A stretch of 64,000 bases of DNA, from contig JNDT01002304.1 of NCBI GenBank assembly GCA_000697055.1, positions 124,001-188,000 on the forward strand, written 5' to 3'. This document shows, piece by piece, positions 1 through 11,284 of the stretch. The notes under the pieces were generated by a model, which saw only the letters and a program-made list of their open reading frames with translations, did no database searches and was not told the origin of the DNA. The DNA is from Saksenaea vasiformis B4078 (lineage: Eukaryota; Mucoromycota; Mucoromycetes; Mucorales; Saksenaeaceae). Both the position numbers and the translations under genes were made by a program. Position 1 is the first letter of the stretch; the number at the start of each line of letters is the position of its first letter.

Positions 1-104
1 ATTAAATGTCTATCCGTTGTCTGTGTGTTACATTGTATTCGTTTTAGAATGATGGAACAGGAAGAAGCTCCATCCATAGGATCATTCAAGGCATACCGAT
101 AACG

Positions 105-172
105 TAAAAAAAAAAATAAAAATAAAAATAATAAAAAAAAAGGAGAGAGAGAGAGAGAGAGATAGACAGAGA
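105..172. repeat. A-rich stretch followed by (GA)n microsatellite
   Basis: An A-rich tract (about 105-140) runs directly into about nine GA dinucleotides plus imperfect GATA/GACA units. It is simple-sequence DNA with no coding potential. It lies just past the 3' end of the LINE relic that is read on the minus strand. Confidence 0.85.
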
Positions 173-239
173 CACTTTCAGTTAGCATGATGTCATATAA
201 AACTCATTTTAAAATAACGGCTTGTGATGGTTGCTTTGA

Positions 240-1290
240 CAACCTATTGCTGTTTATTGAACAATTTTTTACGCTACTCTAAACAAATTATGCGTCCTTG
301 AAGAGCCAAGTTTGCGCTGAGAGAGAATACACCTTTGATCAGAAGCAAAGGTACCTAATTCTCTGCGCAGAGATACAGTGCTTCTCACAGCAGGATTGAG
401 TTGGTGTCGACGCAATGTAATATTTGGATGACGTAAATGTGTGTTCAATATCCAGTATTATACAAGGAGGTGTGGTCACGCCAGTCAGAAACAGAAGGTT
501 GTGCAAGAACCTGGCGCCAATCCGAAAGTGCGTTCCCACTGAGAGCTACAAGATGTGCGTTAGACTTTTTACCATGTGTGTCAATGAGGGATAAGGGGCT
601 CGATCTCGTATGGTTCCGAGAGAAACGCCAATACGTCATCTGCGTAAACCAAACAGTCCAGATGTGGCGGCAACGCCATAAGCGGGAATATCAACCATGA
701 GCTCTGGTTAGCGAAACAGAAGCCAAGTGTCACCCGTGGTGGCAGTGCGGATCGAATGCGTTTTTTTATGAAGTTGACGAAACAAGCACTCTTTTGACAC
801 TAATAAGACTTGAATGCATCCTTTTTCATGATATGAAAATAACGGGAAACCAGAACAGAATATGAGAAGAAGATATCCTCTTGCACATATATAGGATCAA
901 GATTTTTAAAGAAAAAGAAGTCCGGGGCTGTTGCACTTCCAGGTTCCGGAAGGCAATATTGCTGAGGGCAACACGTGAAATGAAAGGAGATGTTTAATGG
1001 CCTGCAAAAGGAGCTCCAAAGCGAGGTTAAAGAGTAACGGGGAGAAAGGATCGTCCTGGCACAAACCCTAGCTTGCTGGCAAGGCGCTGACAGATGACCT
1101 TAACATTGATACAGAATATGGTTTGGAGAACAGTTCCGAAAGGACGCGGAGGACTTCTTGTGGAAAGCCCAATTAATGCAGACGAACATCCCCGATGTAC
1201 GCGGTCGTAAACTTTTTCCTGATTCGACGTTGGCGCAGCGACGATTTCTTTGTGGACTTCAGGCGTAACGAGCCGGAGATCCTTTGAGAC
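240..1290 (-). mobile_element. Decayed L1-like non-LTR retrotransposon (LINE), reverse transcriptase and 3' end
   Basis: Read on the minus strand, frames broken by stops and frameshifts contain the reverse transcriptase motifs in the correct order. Near 1235-1205 is NQEKVYDRVH (motif A, usually DQEKAYDRVH in fungal L1-like elements). Near 1075-1000 is GLCQDDPFSPLLFNLALE (motif B region). Near 663-628 is LVYADDVLA (catalytic YADD, motif C). A W..VL....VSDWRD-type thumb segment follows near 520-450. The element ends in a GCGCAAACTTGGCTCTTCA...CAATAAACAG tail (about 325-250), which recurs at 49.3, 51.1 and 63.3 kb on the plus strand. Only about 200-300 bp separate the thumb from the tail, so the C-terminal part of the element is deleted. 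It cannot be active. Family assignment rests on the motifs; the exact clade is not determined. Confidence 0.85.
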
Positions 1291-1626
1291 TTTTCTTTAT
1301 ATTGGTGTAAAAATAAGGGACGACCACAGCCGTTTATGCGCCTGTCCTACCATTGTTTTATTAATTTCGGGGTCTGTAATCTCTGACGCTGGTTAGTAGA
1401 ATTGAGCTCCTGAGTTGGTCTTGATTTTGGATACTATGCCTGCTTGTGTTTAAATCGTAATCATTGCAAACTTAGGTCGGGTGTGGGTTCTTCAGAGCAT
1501 ATGCGTGTTATACCTGTGAAATATATCAAGTAGTTTATAGCTCTTGTGATTTACAGCGTTGCTAAGATTGAAACAGTCACCATCTAAAATTCATGCTCGT
1601 CTCCGTCGTATTTGCTTCTCAGTGCA

Positions 1627-3738
1627 ATGACTTCTACCATTGCCGAGATTAAACGACCTTTTCCAGAAGATCATGACGGTGAACGTACGAGTGAGTCTAG
1701 ATAAAAATTTTCAGTACTCATCCAAGCCATAGCCGTCGAAGAGCGAAAGAAGATCAAGACCGATCCTGACGATGAGGTGATTTCGTCTCTTTCAAGATCA
1801 ATGCGAAAGAAGTATTATAAAGCCCTGCGAAATGGGCAGAATTGTAAAATTGTCGGCGATCGATTGGTACAGCAAAATAGACACGTAAACGCTGGAAACT
1901 AAGTTTAAGAGAACGCTCCGTAGGTGTTGCAACCAAAGTTGATATTGAAACCGGCTGGCTGTAGCGTTCCCATGAAAGAAGTACGCTCACTTGTACTGGG
2001 ATGTGTTATGGATGAGAAACTCCCAAAATGGGCCGAAATTCGTGAACGACAGTTAGTTACGAAGGCTATTGTACTGGACGCGCCGATATTGCATCCATCT
2101 GAACTGGAACTGGCTCTTGAAGAGCATTGTGTTTGTCAACAGTCGTCTTCCGAAGTGTATGAAAAGCTTAAACAGCATGCGATTTACGAATTTTTGGGAA
2201 GGCGTACGGACGATGAGGTGTTGGCAATGGTTACGAGCGTTCAATACGATCAAAGACAGGGTTTGGCCGACCGATTTGCCAGTTTACTGGAAAGCCCACT
2301 ATCAAAGACTGAACTGAAAAAGAAGCGGCACCCAAAAGAGTCTGATGAAAGCAGCAACCTCATTAAGCCCGAATCGCTTATGCTTAGTCATGAAGAGATG
2401 ATTGAGGAAGGATATCCTATTCCCTTATCGTTAGATCCGAACAATAAGTTGTTGGATGGTTGGTGTGATACAGCAGTAGGCGAAGGCAAAGAAAAGCGGT
2501 TGATGGCTATTGACTGCGAAATGGTTCGTTGTTTTACTTTTTTACTTTTTTACTTTTCCCGTGATATACATTAAGGGAAAAATGAGAGGGGAAAGAGAAG
2601 AGGAGAGATGAGATATTAATGTAACGGAAAAAAAATTTTGCACAGTGTAAGACTGCAAGTGGATTTGTTATCACGCGTGTTGCGCTGATTGATCAAGGTT
2701 AGTAGCATACATGGAAAAAAGAGAAGCAAATAAACAAATAACAAACAAACAAATGACGAATACTAATCATCCGTTTCAAGAGCATAAAGTAGTGATCGAC
2801 GAATTGGTCAAGCCAGCGGAGGAAATCATCGATTACGTTACTGAGTTCAGTGGAGTTACGGAGGACTCCTTGAAAGGGATTACAACGACATTGGCCGACA
2901 TGCAGACAAAGCTCTTAACTTATATTAATGGGGATATTATTCTGGTCGGGCATGGATTGTCCAATGACCTGAGTAAGCTACAGATTCGACACCCTTATGT
3001 GATCGATACGTCATGTGCGTATCACCATGTGAATGGACCGCCCTACAAACCTTCCCTGCGAGACCTTACTTACCGATGGCTTCAGCGACAGATTCAGACA
3101 GGAGACAAGGAGGGCCATGATCCATCAGAAGACGCCCTTGCTAGTTTAGAATTAGTAGAACGAAAACTCAAATTTGGAAAGCACTATGGATGGCACCCAT
3201 CTACCCAGTCTGAAACTCTATTGCACCGTTTAGAGCAAAGTGCATTACTTGGCGCTGTGATTGATGGTGCACCGCAGTATGATTTAATCATGGCTACAAA
3301 GCTAGGTGAAAAGGAAGGATTTTCGGTTGTCCTTGCAGATGACCAGATCGCACATAACGTGATCGAGAAGCACCAATCGCGTAACCTGGTGTTGGCTAAG
3401 TTTGCGTTAAATGGGGTACACAAAGAGAAAACGTTCCTGCAATATGTACGACAAATCTACCAATCAATGGAACCTAATACTGCTTTATTCATTCTGACTG
3501 GTCGTCGTCACGATGAAAAATTGGAAAGGTAAGTAACCATAGACCGCGATCGCGACTAATTTCTTGTTTAAGTTTGCGGGCAAAATGGCAAATGTACAGG
3601 AAGAAATTGAAAATGACGTGTCTGGAAGAAATTCCAGAGGAAGAACGTTGGAGCTTGGCGGATGAAGAATGCCTGCGCAATGCGGCTGACATATCCCGCA
3701 GAGGGTTGTTATTTGCAACTATAAAAAACGAAATATAA
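1627..3738 (+). CDS. REX1: DEDDh 3'-5' RNA exonuclease, Rex1/REXO-like
   Basis: Six exons are inferred: 1627-1690, 1715-1884, 1924-2523, 2646-2697, 2781-3528 and 3573-3738, giving 599 aa in frame. The second exon could end earlier, at a GAG|GTGATT donor. The exonuclease domain carries ExoI AIDCEMC (split by an intron), ExoII VGHGLSNDLSKL and ExoIII GHDPSEDALASLEL, so the D, E, D, D and catalytic H residues are all present. Upstream, VRSLVLGCVMDEKLPKWAEI is the segment that precedes the nuclease in Rex1/REXO1/REXO5-type proteins. A C-terminal region (about 180 aa) rich in charged residues follows. Members of the family trim 3' ends of 5S rRNA, tRNA and other structured RNAs in the nucleus. It lies only about 100 bp from the next gene on the same strand. 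Which paralogue (Rex1, Rex3, REXO5) cannot be fixed without a search. Confidence 0.85.
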
Positions 3739-3838
3739 AAAAGAACAGCGTACTGTGAAGCCGATCCGGCCATGTTTAGATGTACATCAGCGGATCTGGT
3801 TAAAATTAACGCATCTTTCTTTCTGCTCTTTCTTTTTT

Positions 3839-4993
3839 ATGATCGAACTGAACTTCTTTAAATTCTCTGTTCAATGGGACTCGTATATGCCAAAAAGAAG
3901 ACAAGAAACAGAAGTACTGATTGCCGATCTATGCTCTGATAAGGTACTGGGCTTATTATTGTTTCGTGTCACCGTAACATAAATTGTCATTACACAAGCC
4001 GCTGTCTGCAACTGTGATATATCTAGAACTCCAACATCAAAGAGCGAATTTTGAACGTATGGTTAGTACAACAACTTCTCAGAAACTTACAGTTAAGACT
4101 CATCTGTTTTTTTTACTTCTTAGTGTTCACCTTTGCTTCACTCTCGTCGTCATTATTATCAGTTGCGAGATTTCCTCACGATGTATCTTGGTGAACTGGA
4201 ACAGTTACGTAATATGCGTGGCGATGTTGAAAAGATCATGAATCATTTTGGTACCTTGTTGGCCATTGTCACTGGAGCCCGGCAAAAGTACCATCGTCAT
4301 CGTCACCCATCTCGTTATTCTTATCACAAGGTTGTGGCACATCATCGTTGGCTTAGTCGATGGTACCATCGAGAGAAAAGCAGGCGGATGATTACGAACT
4401 TTTATGATTACCAGGTTTATTTCATTGAGACAGCGACGGTTTGTGTGGGCCATAATGAATCAGTTCAGAAACAATTGTTGCAGACGTTGCAAGAGCTCCA
4501 GGTACATGATGCTTTGGTACGAACTTGTTGAATTAAAAGTTTTTCCAAGAGTATTCTCCGCACGTCGTTGCCCAAACAGGAGGATTACACCTGTCCAATA
4601 TGTCTGTGTCTCTTGTATAAGCCAATGACGCTTCAGCCATGTAACCATAGCCTCTGCCAAACGTGTTTTGATACATTTGGAAAACATAACAGGGAAAAAT
4701 GTTGTCCTGTGTGTCGCACGGATATTCTCATGGTACAGCCGGACCAAGCCTTAACCAACTTGATCAAATTGTATTTCCCACGAGAGCAGCGACGGCGTAC
4801 ACGCGACCAACGGGGTATGTTCTACTGGATATCTGGTGTGGCTGCTCTGAGTGGACTGCTCGATAATTTATTTTGCGTGGCACTTTCGAACCCGGTGTGG
4901 CAAATCTATCAGGAACGATTTCGTCAAGGACAAGCGGAAGAATACATCTATGATGATCTGACGCATGCACAAGGCATGGTGTTTCTTTATTAG
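3839..4993 (+). CDS. RING-finger E3 ubiquitin ligase, possibly SPX-RING type (N-terminus unresolved)
   Basis: Two exons are firm: 4124-4501 and 4580-4993. The second opens with CPICLCLLYKPMTLQPCNHS, then LCQTCFDTF and CCPVCR, a complete C3HC4 RING. It is followed by a NLIKLYFPRE segment typical of RING proteins that carry a helical N-terminal domain. The first is strongly helical, with basic and His-rich stretches (YHRHRHPSRYSYHK). Fungal RING proteins with this layout often have an N-terminal SPX phosphate-sensing domain. Coding-like pieces at 3839-3943 (SVQWDSYMPKRRQETE) and 4027-4061 (LQHQRANFERM) may be its beginning, but their splice phases do not join cleanly, so the start is tentative. 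The stop at 4993 is clear. Expected role: substrate ubiquitylation; target unknown. Confidence 0.7.
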
Positions 4994-5238
4994 AATTTGA
5001 ACCAACCTGTATGTGTGAGAGATGAGCAAAAAAACACTGAAACAGTATATGCAGATGGATAAACAAAGTATTTGTTCCATTCTATTTTACGCCTATGGCA
5101 CACAAAAAAAAACGCCTCCTCATTTTCTGTTTAAAAAGGGAACACGCTCATGTTTTTACATTTCACGTTTTTTCTTCGTTCTTCCCTCTTAGTTTGCCTA
5201 CCATTCTCGTCTCTACAGAAATCCCGTTGCCTTCGTCC

Positions 5239-7728
5239 ATGGTAACGGCTTGTAAAAAGGGAACGTGATAACTGAATCGTGTTTTTAGCGCGCGTCAAAC
5301 CCCGCCAAGCAGGACTTGCCTGAGCATCACAAAGCTCTCTTTCATGTCAAAGCAATTGAAGCTGAGGCTGGCGAGGTCGGCCTTGTAAAAACATTAGAGG
5401 CGTTGGTTCTCCACATGAATCCTTCGGCACAGACCACGGAACCACAAGATGCCAAAAAGCCTACACGTCGATTTTCCACCAAAGCTTTTTTTGCTGCAAC
5501 GCCGTCAAGTTTACCGGCAGGGGCGGCATGGACTGCAAAAGCATTAGTAGCCAACATCGAATCCACCTTGGGTTTAACCGCTCAAAACATGAAAGCTATC
5601 AAGGAAGCTCTTTTCTCGTTTACTCTCCCTCAACAAATGGTGCTAGCAAGTGCCTTGATCGAAAGGTAATATCGGTGAAACATTTATGCCTCTGATACTC
5701 AAATTTGGTCTTTTGAAGATTGCTAAGCAAGAATTATCCTACCAATGATCGCAACAACACATTTGAAAGTGTCATGAACATCTTTGGCAAGCTGGGTCCT
5801 CAGCAACAAGATATCGTTGACATGTTCACCAATTCGTTAACAGCTACCTTCTATGTATGTGATCGGTCATCAAGGGAAGAGAGAGATAATCTAATTCTTC
5901 TTGCTTAGGACGATATTAAAAAGCCATACCTTAACATTTTGGGTCAAAGTTTCCGTAGTGCTGATGGTTCTGGTAACAGTGTCCTGTTCCCCGATATGGT
6001 AAATCAAGGTGTCACAACCTAAAAGCTTGATGTTAAACGTTCTCTACGCCTTTGTTTTTTCTCAGGGAAAGGCTGGAACAAACTATGTAAGAACAGTGAC
6101 GACACCGTCACCAGTCTATACGAAGCTACCAGACCCACGAGTCGTATTCCAACGTTTACTGAAACGCCCAAAGGATGAATTTACCCCCCACAAGAGCGGC
6201 GTTAATATGCTGCTTTTCTATTTGGCCACAATCATTACACACGATCTGTTCTACTCTGATCCAAATGACATGAACAGGAACTTGACCACTGGTTATGCGG
6301 ACTTATCACCGTTGTACGGAAATAGCCGTGAGCAGCAAGAAAGTGTACGCCAAATGAAACTTGGGTTACTCAAGCCCGATCAATGGGCCGATAAACGATT
6401 GGTCATCCAACCTACAGGTAAACGAACTGCGAAATCTTTTGAAGGTTATCAATGACCAAAACCTTCTCGTAGGCGTTTCCGCTTTGCTTGTTCTCTTTTC
6501 GCGTAACCATAACTATATTGCCCAGAAGCTTTTGGAAAACAATGAAAATGATCAGTTCTCCTACGGTCCCGGCAAGATGCTTAGAACGGCAGAAGAACAG
6601 GACGAAAAGTTGTTCCAGACAGCACGTCTTGTTAACAATGGATGGTAAGATGAAATGGACAACACTAGAAAAAGGAAACAGAGGATGCTAACCAAATTTG
6701 GGGGTTTCATGGAACAGTTACACCAACGTTATCCTACACGAGTACCTTCGTACCATCCTGGGTACCAGTGGCGATTCGGATTTCACATTCAACCCCTTGG
6801 CGGAACCAGCGTACCCTCTGTATGGTAATCAGGTGTCTGTGGAATTCAACTATGTGTATCGTTGGCACGCCTCCCTTGGTCAGCAGGACGAGGCATGGCT
6901 GGACAGGATCATGCTTTTGCTAGGACAGACCTATCAAAAGATGCGCGAAAACTCTACAGCAGACAAAGGGGATATCTTTTGTAATATACTGGACGATTTC
7001 AACAAAGAATTCGTGCATGCTACCCCCGAAGAACTGGAGAAAGGTCTCCCAATCGCGGGCACACACCGAAGCCTGGAAACGGGGCAGTTCAGCGATTTTG
7101 ACCTTGCCCGTTTCCTGAGAGACGGTCATAATCAAGTAGCTAGCGAAATAGGCTCCGGATTAAACACCCCAGCTGCATTGGAGTTTATCGAAGTCAGTGG
7201 TATCCTACAAAGTCGGATGGCAAAGACCTGTTCCTTCAATGACTTCAGACGGCACTTCAACCTCCTGCCATTGGAAAAGTTCTCAGACTTTTCCGAGAAG
7301 GTCGAGGTCCAGCAGGCGCTGGAGGAACTCTATCAAAAACCAGACAACGTCGAACTTTTCGCCGGCCTTCGTGTCGAAAGATCTGTCCCCACAGGCCTTC
7401 GTCTGCCTTATACCATGAAGCGCGCTATCCTTAGCGACGCTGTCAATCTGTTGCGAAACGGTAAACGAAGCATGTTTTACAAGTTCGACATCTCTCATCT
7501 GTTTATTTGTTTGTAGATCGTATTTTGACCCAGGAACTTACGCCTAGCACACTCACAAATTGGGGCGCCTACTACACCAAAGGAGAACCGAGTGACCATG
7601 GACGTGTGCTGCCTACAATGCTCAGGATATTGCTTCCCAACGCAAATGCTAATCATACCCCACCGTTCTCGGCAGAAGAGTTAAAAGACTTGTTCATCGC
7701 TCCAGGATCATGCCCAAAAGCTTCTTAA
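5239..7728 (+). CDS. Ppo-type fatty-acid oxygenase, haem-peroxidase domain only
   Basis: Eight exons are inferred: 5239-5241, 5289-5665, 5719-5854, 5909-5998, 6066-6417, 6473-6644, 6718-7460 and 7517-7728, giving 694 aa with consistent phases. The fold is the animal-haem-peroxidase/prostaglandin-synthase type used by fungal psi-producing oxygenases and linoleate diol synthases. Distal histidine is in LATIITHDLF. YVYRWHAS holds the radical tyrosine and proximal histidine (YRWH). GYADLSPLYGNS, LVLFSRNHNYIAQKLLE and LHEYLRTILG are further family signatures. Expected reaction: dioxygenation of linoleic/oleic acid to 8- or 10-hydroperoxides. Known Ppo proteins are about 1,050-1,100 aa and end in a P450 domain that isomerises the hydroperoxide. 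Here the protein stops at the linker (LPTMLRILLPN...), with no P450 before the convergent neighbour. The predicted first exon is just the ATG codon. Confidence 0.85.
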
Positions 7729-7924
7729 TAAATAGTATCATTTATTATCCTGAAGCGCCAGCACATCTTTAGGGTTTCCCTTTCAGGGACCCGAGCCATC
7801 GAGCTTTTTGATAAGGCTGTCCGAGGTGACACATGATACACTCAGAGTTCCCTCCTTGTGTTAGGGTACAGGTAGTTGCCATAAGCATAGAAAGCCGAAT
7901 CATAAAATATAAGCTTTGCGGGAT

Positions 7925-9476
7925 TTAATACGGTGTTTGGAGTAACGCGTTCTCTAACTGTCGGCGGGTGCCCTCGTCGCGGGAACTCTCTGACGGCACC
8001 AACACGGAAACATGCTCGACGGCCAATGTTTGATGAGCTTCCTCCGGTTCTTCGATTATCTTTATCTGTTGATGACACAAAGGACATGTAGCATGTCGTT
8101 TGGTAAGCCAGATATCTGCATAGCATGAAATGAGATGACCATGTACTAAAGCGTAAAAAGATGGACATACCGATGCATCCTTGGTGGTATTCATGTTCAC
8201 AGGGTAAACATCGTATGTCTTCGCCAGGTTCATAACCCTCTAAACATATAACACAATGGTCTGTTTCTGTTTGTCCCGCCTGGCGTACATGCAGTATGTC
8301 GAGAAAAAGCGGATTTAGACGTGGTTGATAGGACGGACATGGAATCAAAGGATAGGGATTCTCCAAAACATGCCGCCAATATCCGTCGTCTGTCAAATGA
8401 TTTTCTGGTGACTCATCAAACATCCTACGTCGAGGCCAAAGAACAAGACGACGCCGTCGTCGATGATAGCGTTGATGTTGATGCGGATGGGGGTTAACGG
8501 ACGCTGAGGTCCGTGATTGCTGGTATGCTTTCCACCAGTGCCGGCATTGTGCAGTACCTAATCAAACTAAATGCTCTGGTTTGTTGTTCCACTACTTTAC
8601 CTGCAACAACAAAACAAGCAGTCAAGACTAATCCAGTGATACCTAATGCAAGTTTCCACGGCTCTAGCATGGATGGTCCTGGTGGGAACAGAGTGACACG
8701 GACTAAAGTAGGGGCACCTTCGGCGCCTACTTTGGATGCGTTGATAAGTACATCACGTAATCGTAATCCAACAGGAAGATCCACATAGAAGGCAGGAATA
8801 TAGATCGTTTGGGGTTTGACGGCCTAAACAAGAATGAGTTCAACTTGTTTACAGATCTTTTCATACCATGCCGTAGTTCGCGTATGGATCATTAGCAAAT
8901 GTAATGTTATTGTAAACGATGGCAGCACTCGCGCCATCCAGCTGGGCAAGTAAGAGTTTCTGTGTGAATGGACACTCGCCGCGCTGTATCAAGGCGATCT
9001 TTGTTACGTTAGCAGGAGGTGCTACTACGTTTCGGACCATTGAGGTTTCGCAGGATAATCCACAGTCATACAAAATCCCCTGAATCAAGAAAAATACTCA
9101 TGAGATCTAGTCGGATGCATCAAAATCTATTCATGCGTGCTACCCGAAGTCCTTCCTTTGGAGCCATAGGCGTTTCGTCGGCAACATATACTTCTTTGTC
9201 AACTTGCCATTCCTCATACTCAGTCGCTTTGTACACTGAGGTGTCATTCTTCATGGGTAAGACGACGCGCTCTGTTTATGTGTTTATAGTCAATCACAAA
9301 CATTATTGACGACACGAATACCCATCGAAATCGCCCGGTAACCTACCTTGTTGTATTGTTGCGGTGCTCCCACGAAACCATCGTGTTGCATTGGGTAAGG
9401 TGATAGCGCCAAGTAACAGCCACAGAATTAATACAATAGTAGCTGCATATGTCAATAGCGGTGTTAAATGGCGCAT
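7925..9476 (-). CDS. PA-TM-RING transmembrane E3 ubiquitin ligase (RNF13/GRAIL-like)
   Basis: Six exons on the minus strand: 9476-9347, 9271-9144, 9079-8867, 8823-8601, 8557-8171 and 8115-7925, total 423 aa in frame. The protein starts with a signal peptide (MRHLTPLLTYAATIVLILWL). A lumenal protease-associated domain follows, with KIALIQRGECPFTQKLLLAQ and GASAAIVYNN. Next come a transmembrane helix (LALGITGLVLTACFVVAG), a basic Arg-rich stretch, and a RING-H2 finger with CVICLEGYEPGEDIRCLPC, EHEYHQGC and TCPLC. This order is diagnostic for PA-TM-RING ligases, which ubiquitylate membrane cargo at endosomes and vacuole. The gene converges on the oxygenase gene with 196 bp between stop codons. 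It lies head-to-tail, 200 bp downstream of the FAD oxidoreductase. The basic linker splice (8601/8557) was chosen because only it keeps the frame into the RING. Confidence 0.87.
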
Positions 9477-9675
9477 TGTGTTTTTTTTCTTTTGTTTGGA
9501 AAGAAATAGAAAGGCGTAAAACAAGCAAACACAAGAGATGTTTATCCAAAAGGCAAAGCAAGACAATTATCCTCGGATAATATGATACAACTGAGACCTA
9601 GCCGTTCCCCTGCAAAAATAAAAGAAGTAGACGCGTCTTTTGCCTTTTATTATTGCTGTATTGCACCATACTTTT

Positions 9676-10963
9676 CTATAGTCTGCCCTTTGGGTCCATA
9701 GCATTCACTGTTTTCTTGTCTACGCATTCGATACGTTTGTTTGTCAATAGTTCCGCTATCATCAAGCCCGTAATGGGAGAATTCAGGATACCCCAACATG
9801 AGTGGCCAGCCGCTAGGTATAGTTGTTGATAATCAGGATGAGCACCAATAAGAGGTAGGCCGTCGTCCGATGTTGGTAGGTAGCATGCTTGTTGCCGGAT
9901 GACTTGTCCGTTGGCTAAGCGAGGCGAAATTTTGGCGGCATTGGCTTCAATTTCCTTTACAGCTTTCTGACTGACTTCAATTTTATCTGCCGACTCTGGC
10001 AATGGCTCGTTATCGGTGGCTCCGCAGATATAAACAGTACCATCCTATAACGAGCAGGGATAAATGGATGAGAAGGTGGTTTTTTTTTTGCCCTATTGTT
10101 TTCTATTTTACCGGTCGAGGGTACACCTAAACATCAATCGTATGAGTTTTTCTATCATATATCAAAAAGTAGATATGACTTACCTCCGGTTCTGAGATTT
10201 CTCTGTCATCAATCAACGTAAAAACGGCGTGAGCTGGGACTGCAGCGCTCGGATTCATAACAATAGAATGGGCTCTCACGCTGCCGATGGGAAGCTTATT
10301 GTTCAACTTCAGTTTCCCGCTCCAAGGGCCCATGCAGATGACAACTGCATCACCTTTCAAGGTCTCGTCTTCGTCCAACACCACACCAGTAACTTTTTGT
10401 GTGTCCTTCTCATCGTACAGCAAGTTTTCCACAGGGCGACGAACAATACGGACACGACCTGTTGCCATCGCTTTGTCCAGCAATGTTTTGGTAAATTGTT
10501 CTGGATACACCTGTGCTGTAGTATCCGTTGTGCCCATGACCGAGAAAGACCGTACATATTCCGAAGTCAGCCAATCAATGGTAGAATCGCCCTTTGATCT
10601 TCCACTTGTGTCGAATCTGACTGAATACGTCTGCAAACGTCTGTAGCCATAGTTGGTGGCACCATCGAATTCGTCTGCCAATCTTGCATGGAGATCGAAA
10701 GAGGCGGCAGACAACTTGCCGAGCTCATTATCGCTCCTGCATATCGATTTGGATGTGTGTGAAAAAAAAGAAATACAAGACAATGCGGTTTATTACCAGT
10801 CGCGGGCAAGAAATCCTCCACTTTTCCCACTTGCACCACAGGCCACGTCTGTTTTCTCAACGATCGTGATTTGTACGTCATGTTCAGAAGATTTTTGCGA
10901 AAGAAAGTATGCCGTGCAGGCGCCCATGACGCCTGCTCCTACTACGATGACATGCTGCACCAT
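9676..10963 (-). CDS. FAD-dependent oxidoreductase, TDA3-like (DAO family)
   Basis: Four exons: 10963-10797, 10736-10184, 10112-10126 (a 15-nt microexon) and 10044-9676, giving 367 aa exactly in frame. The N-terminus has the Rossmann dinucleotide motif VIVVGAGVMGACTAYFL, then CGASGKSGGFLARDW. The C-terminal half contains EVYPRPDGTVYICG, CYLPTSDDGLPLIG and LAAGHSCWGILNSPITGLMI, the substrate/FAD-contacting pattern of the D-amino-acid-oxidase superfamily. The VYPRPDGTVYxCGATD block is typical of fungal Tda3-like proteins, whose substrate is not settled. The microexon encodes VYPRP of this conserved block, which argues that it is real. A TATAAATA-like element sits about 55 bp upstream of the start (minus strand, near 11018). 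Confidence is high for family, low for substrate. Confidence 0.85.
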
Positions 10964-11120
10964 TGCAAAATAAAACTAAGCAAAGTTTTGCAAACCAGCA
11001 AACCTGAGCACATAAAATGTATTTATACGTATGACGTAACTAATGTAATTCAATAGCTTCATGTAAGGCGGCCTGTGCACCCTATCTAACCTCATTTATC
11101 ATCAACTAATTGAGTTCAGA

Positions 11121-11284
11121 CTATGACGCGCAGGAAGATGGACAATTTCCGCATCTCGTAAACATTGAGGAAAACCATATTCATTCAGCGTTTTGCTTTA
11201 CCTACAATAATTGCCATCGTGCAAAGCGCTCACTAGCGTTGAGAAGGCTATCACGATTATCACAATAGCTGCGCATATTTTCAT
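11121..11284 (-). CDS. Candidate 38-aa secreted cysteine-rich peptide
   Basis: Two short exons are proposed: 11284-11202 and 11154-11121, separated by a 46-nt GT-AG intron that has a CTGAA branch-like site. The first exon is almost entirely a signal peptide (MKICAAIVIIVIAFSTLVSA). The splice adds a short tail, giving LHDGNYCRCGNCPSSCAS with four cysteines in the predicted mature peptide. The frame closes exactly at a TAG. I know of no family for it. The support is a textbook hydrophobic leader, plausible splice sites and cysteine spacing. A chance reading frame of this length is possible, and no homologue is visible in the window. Confidence 0.35.
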
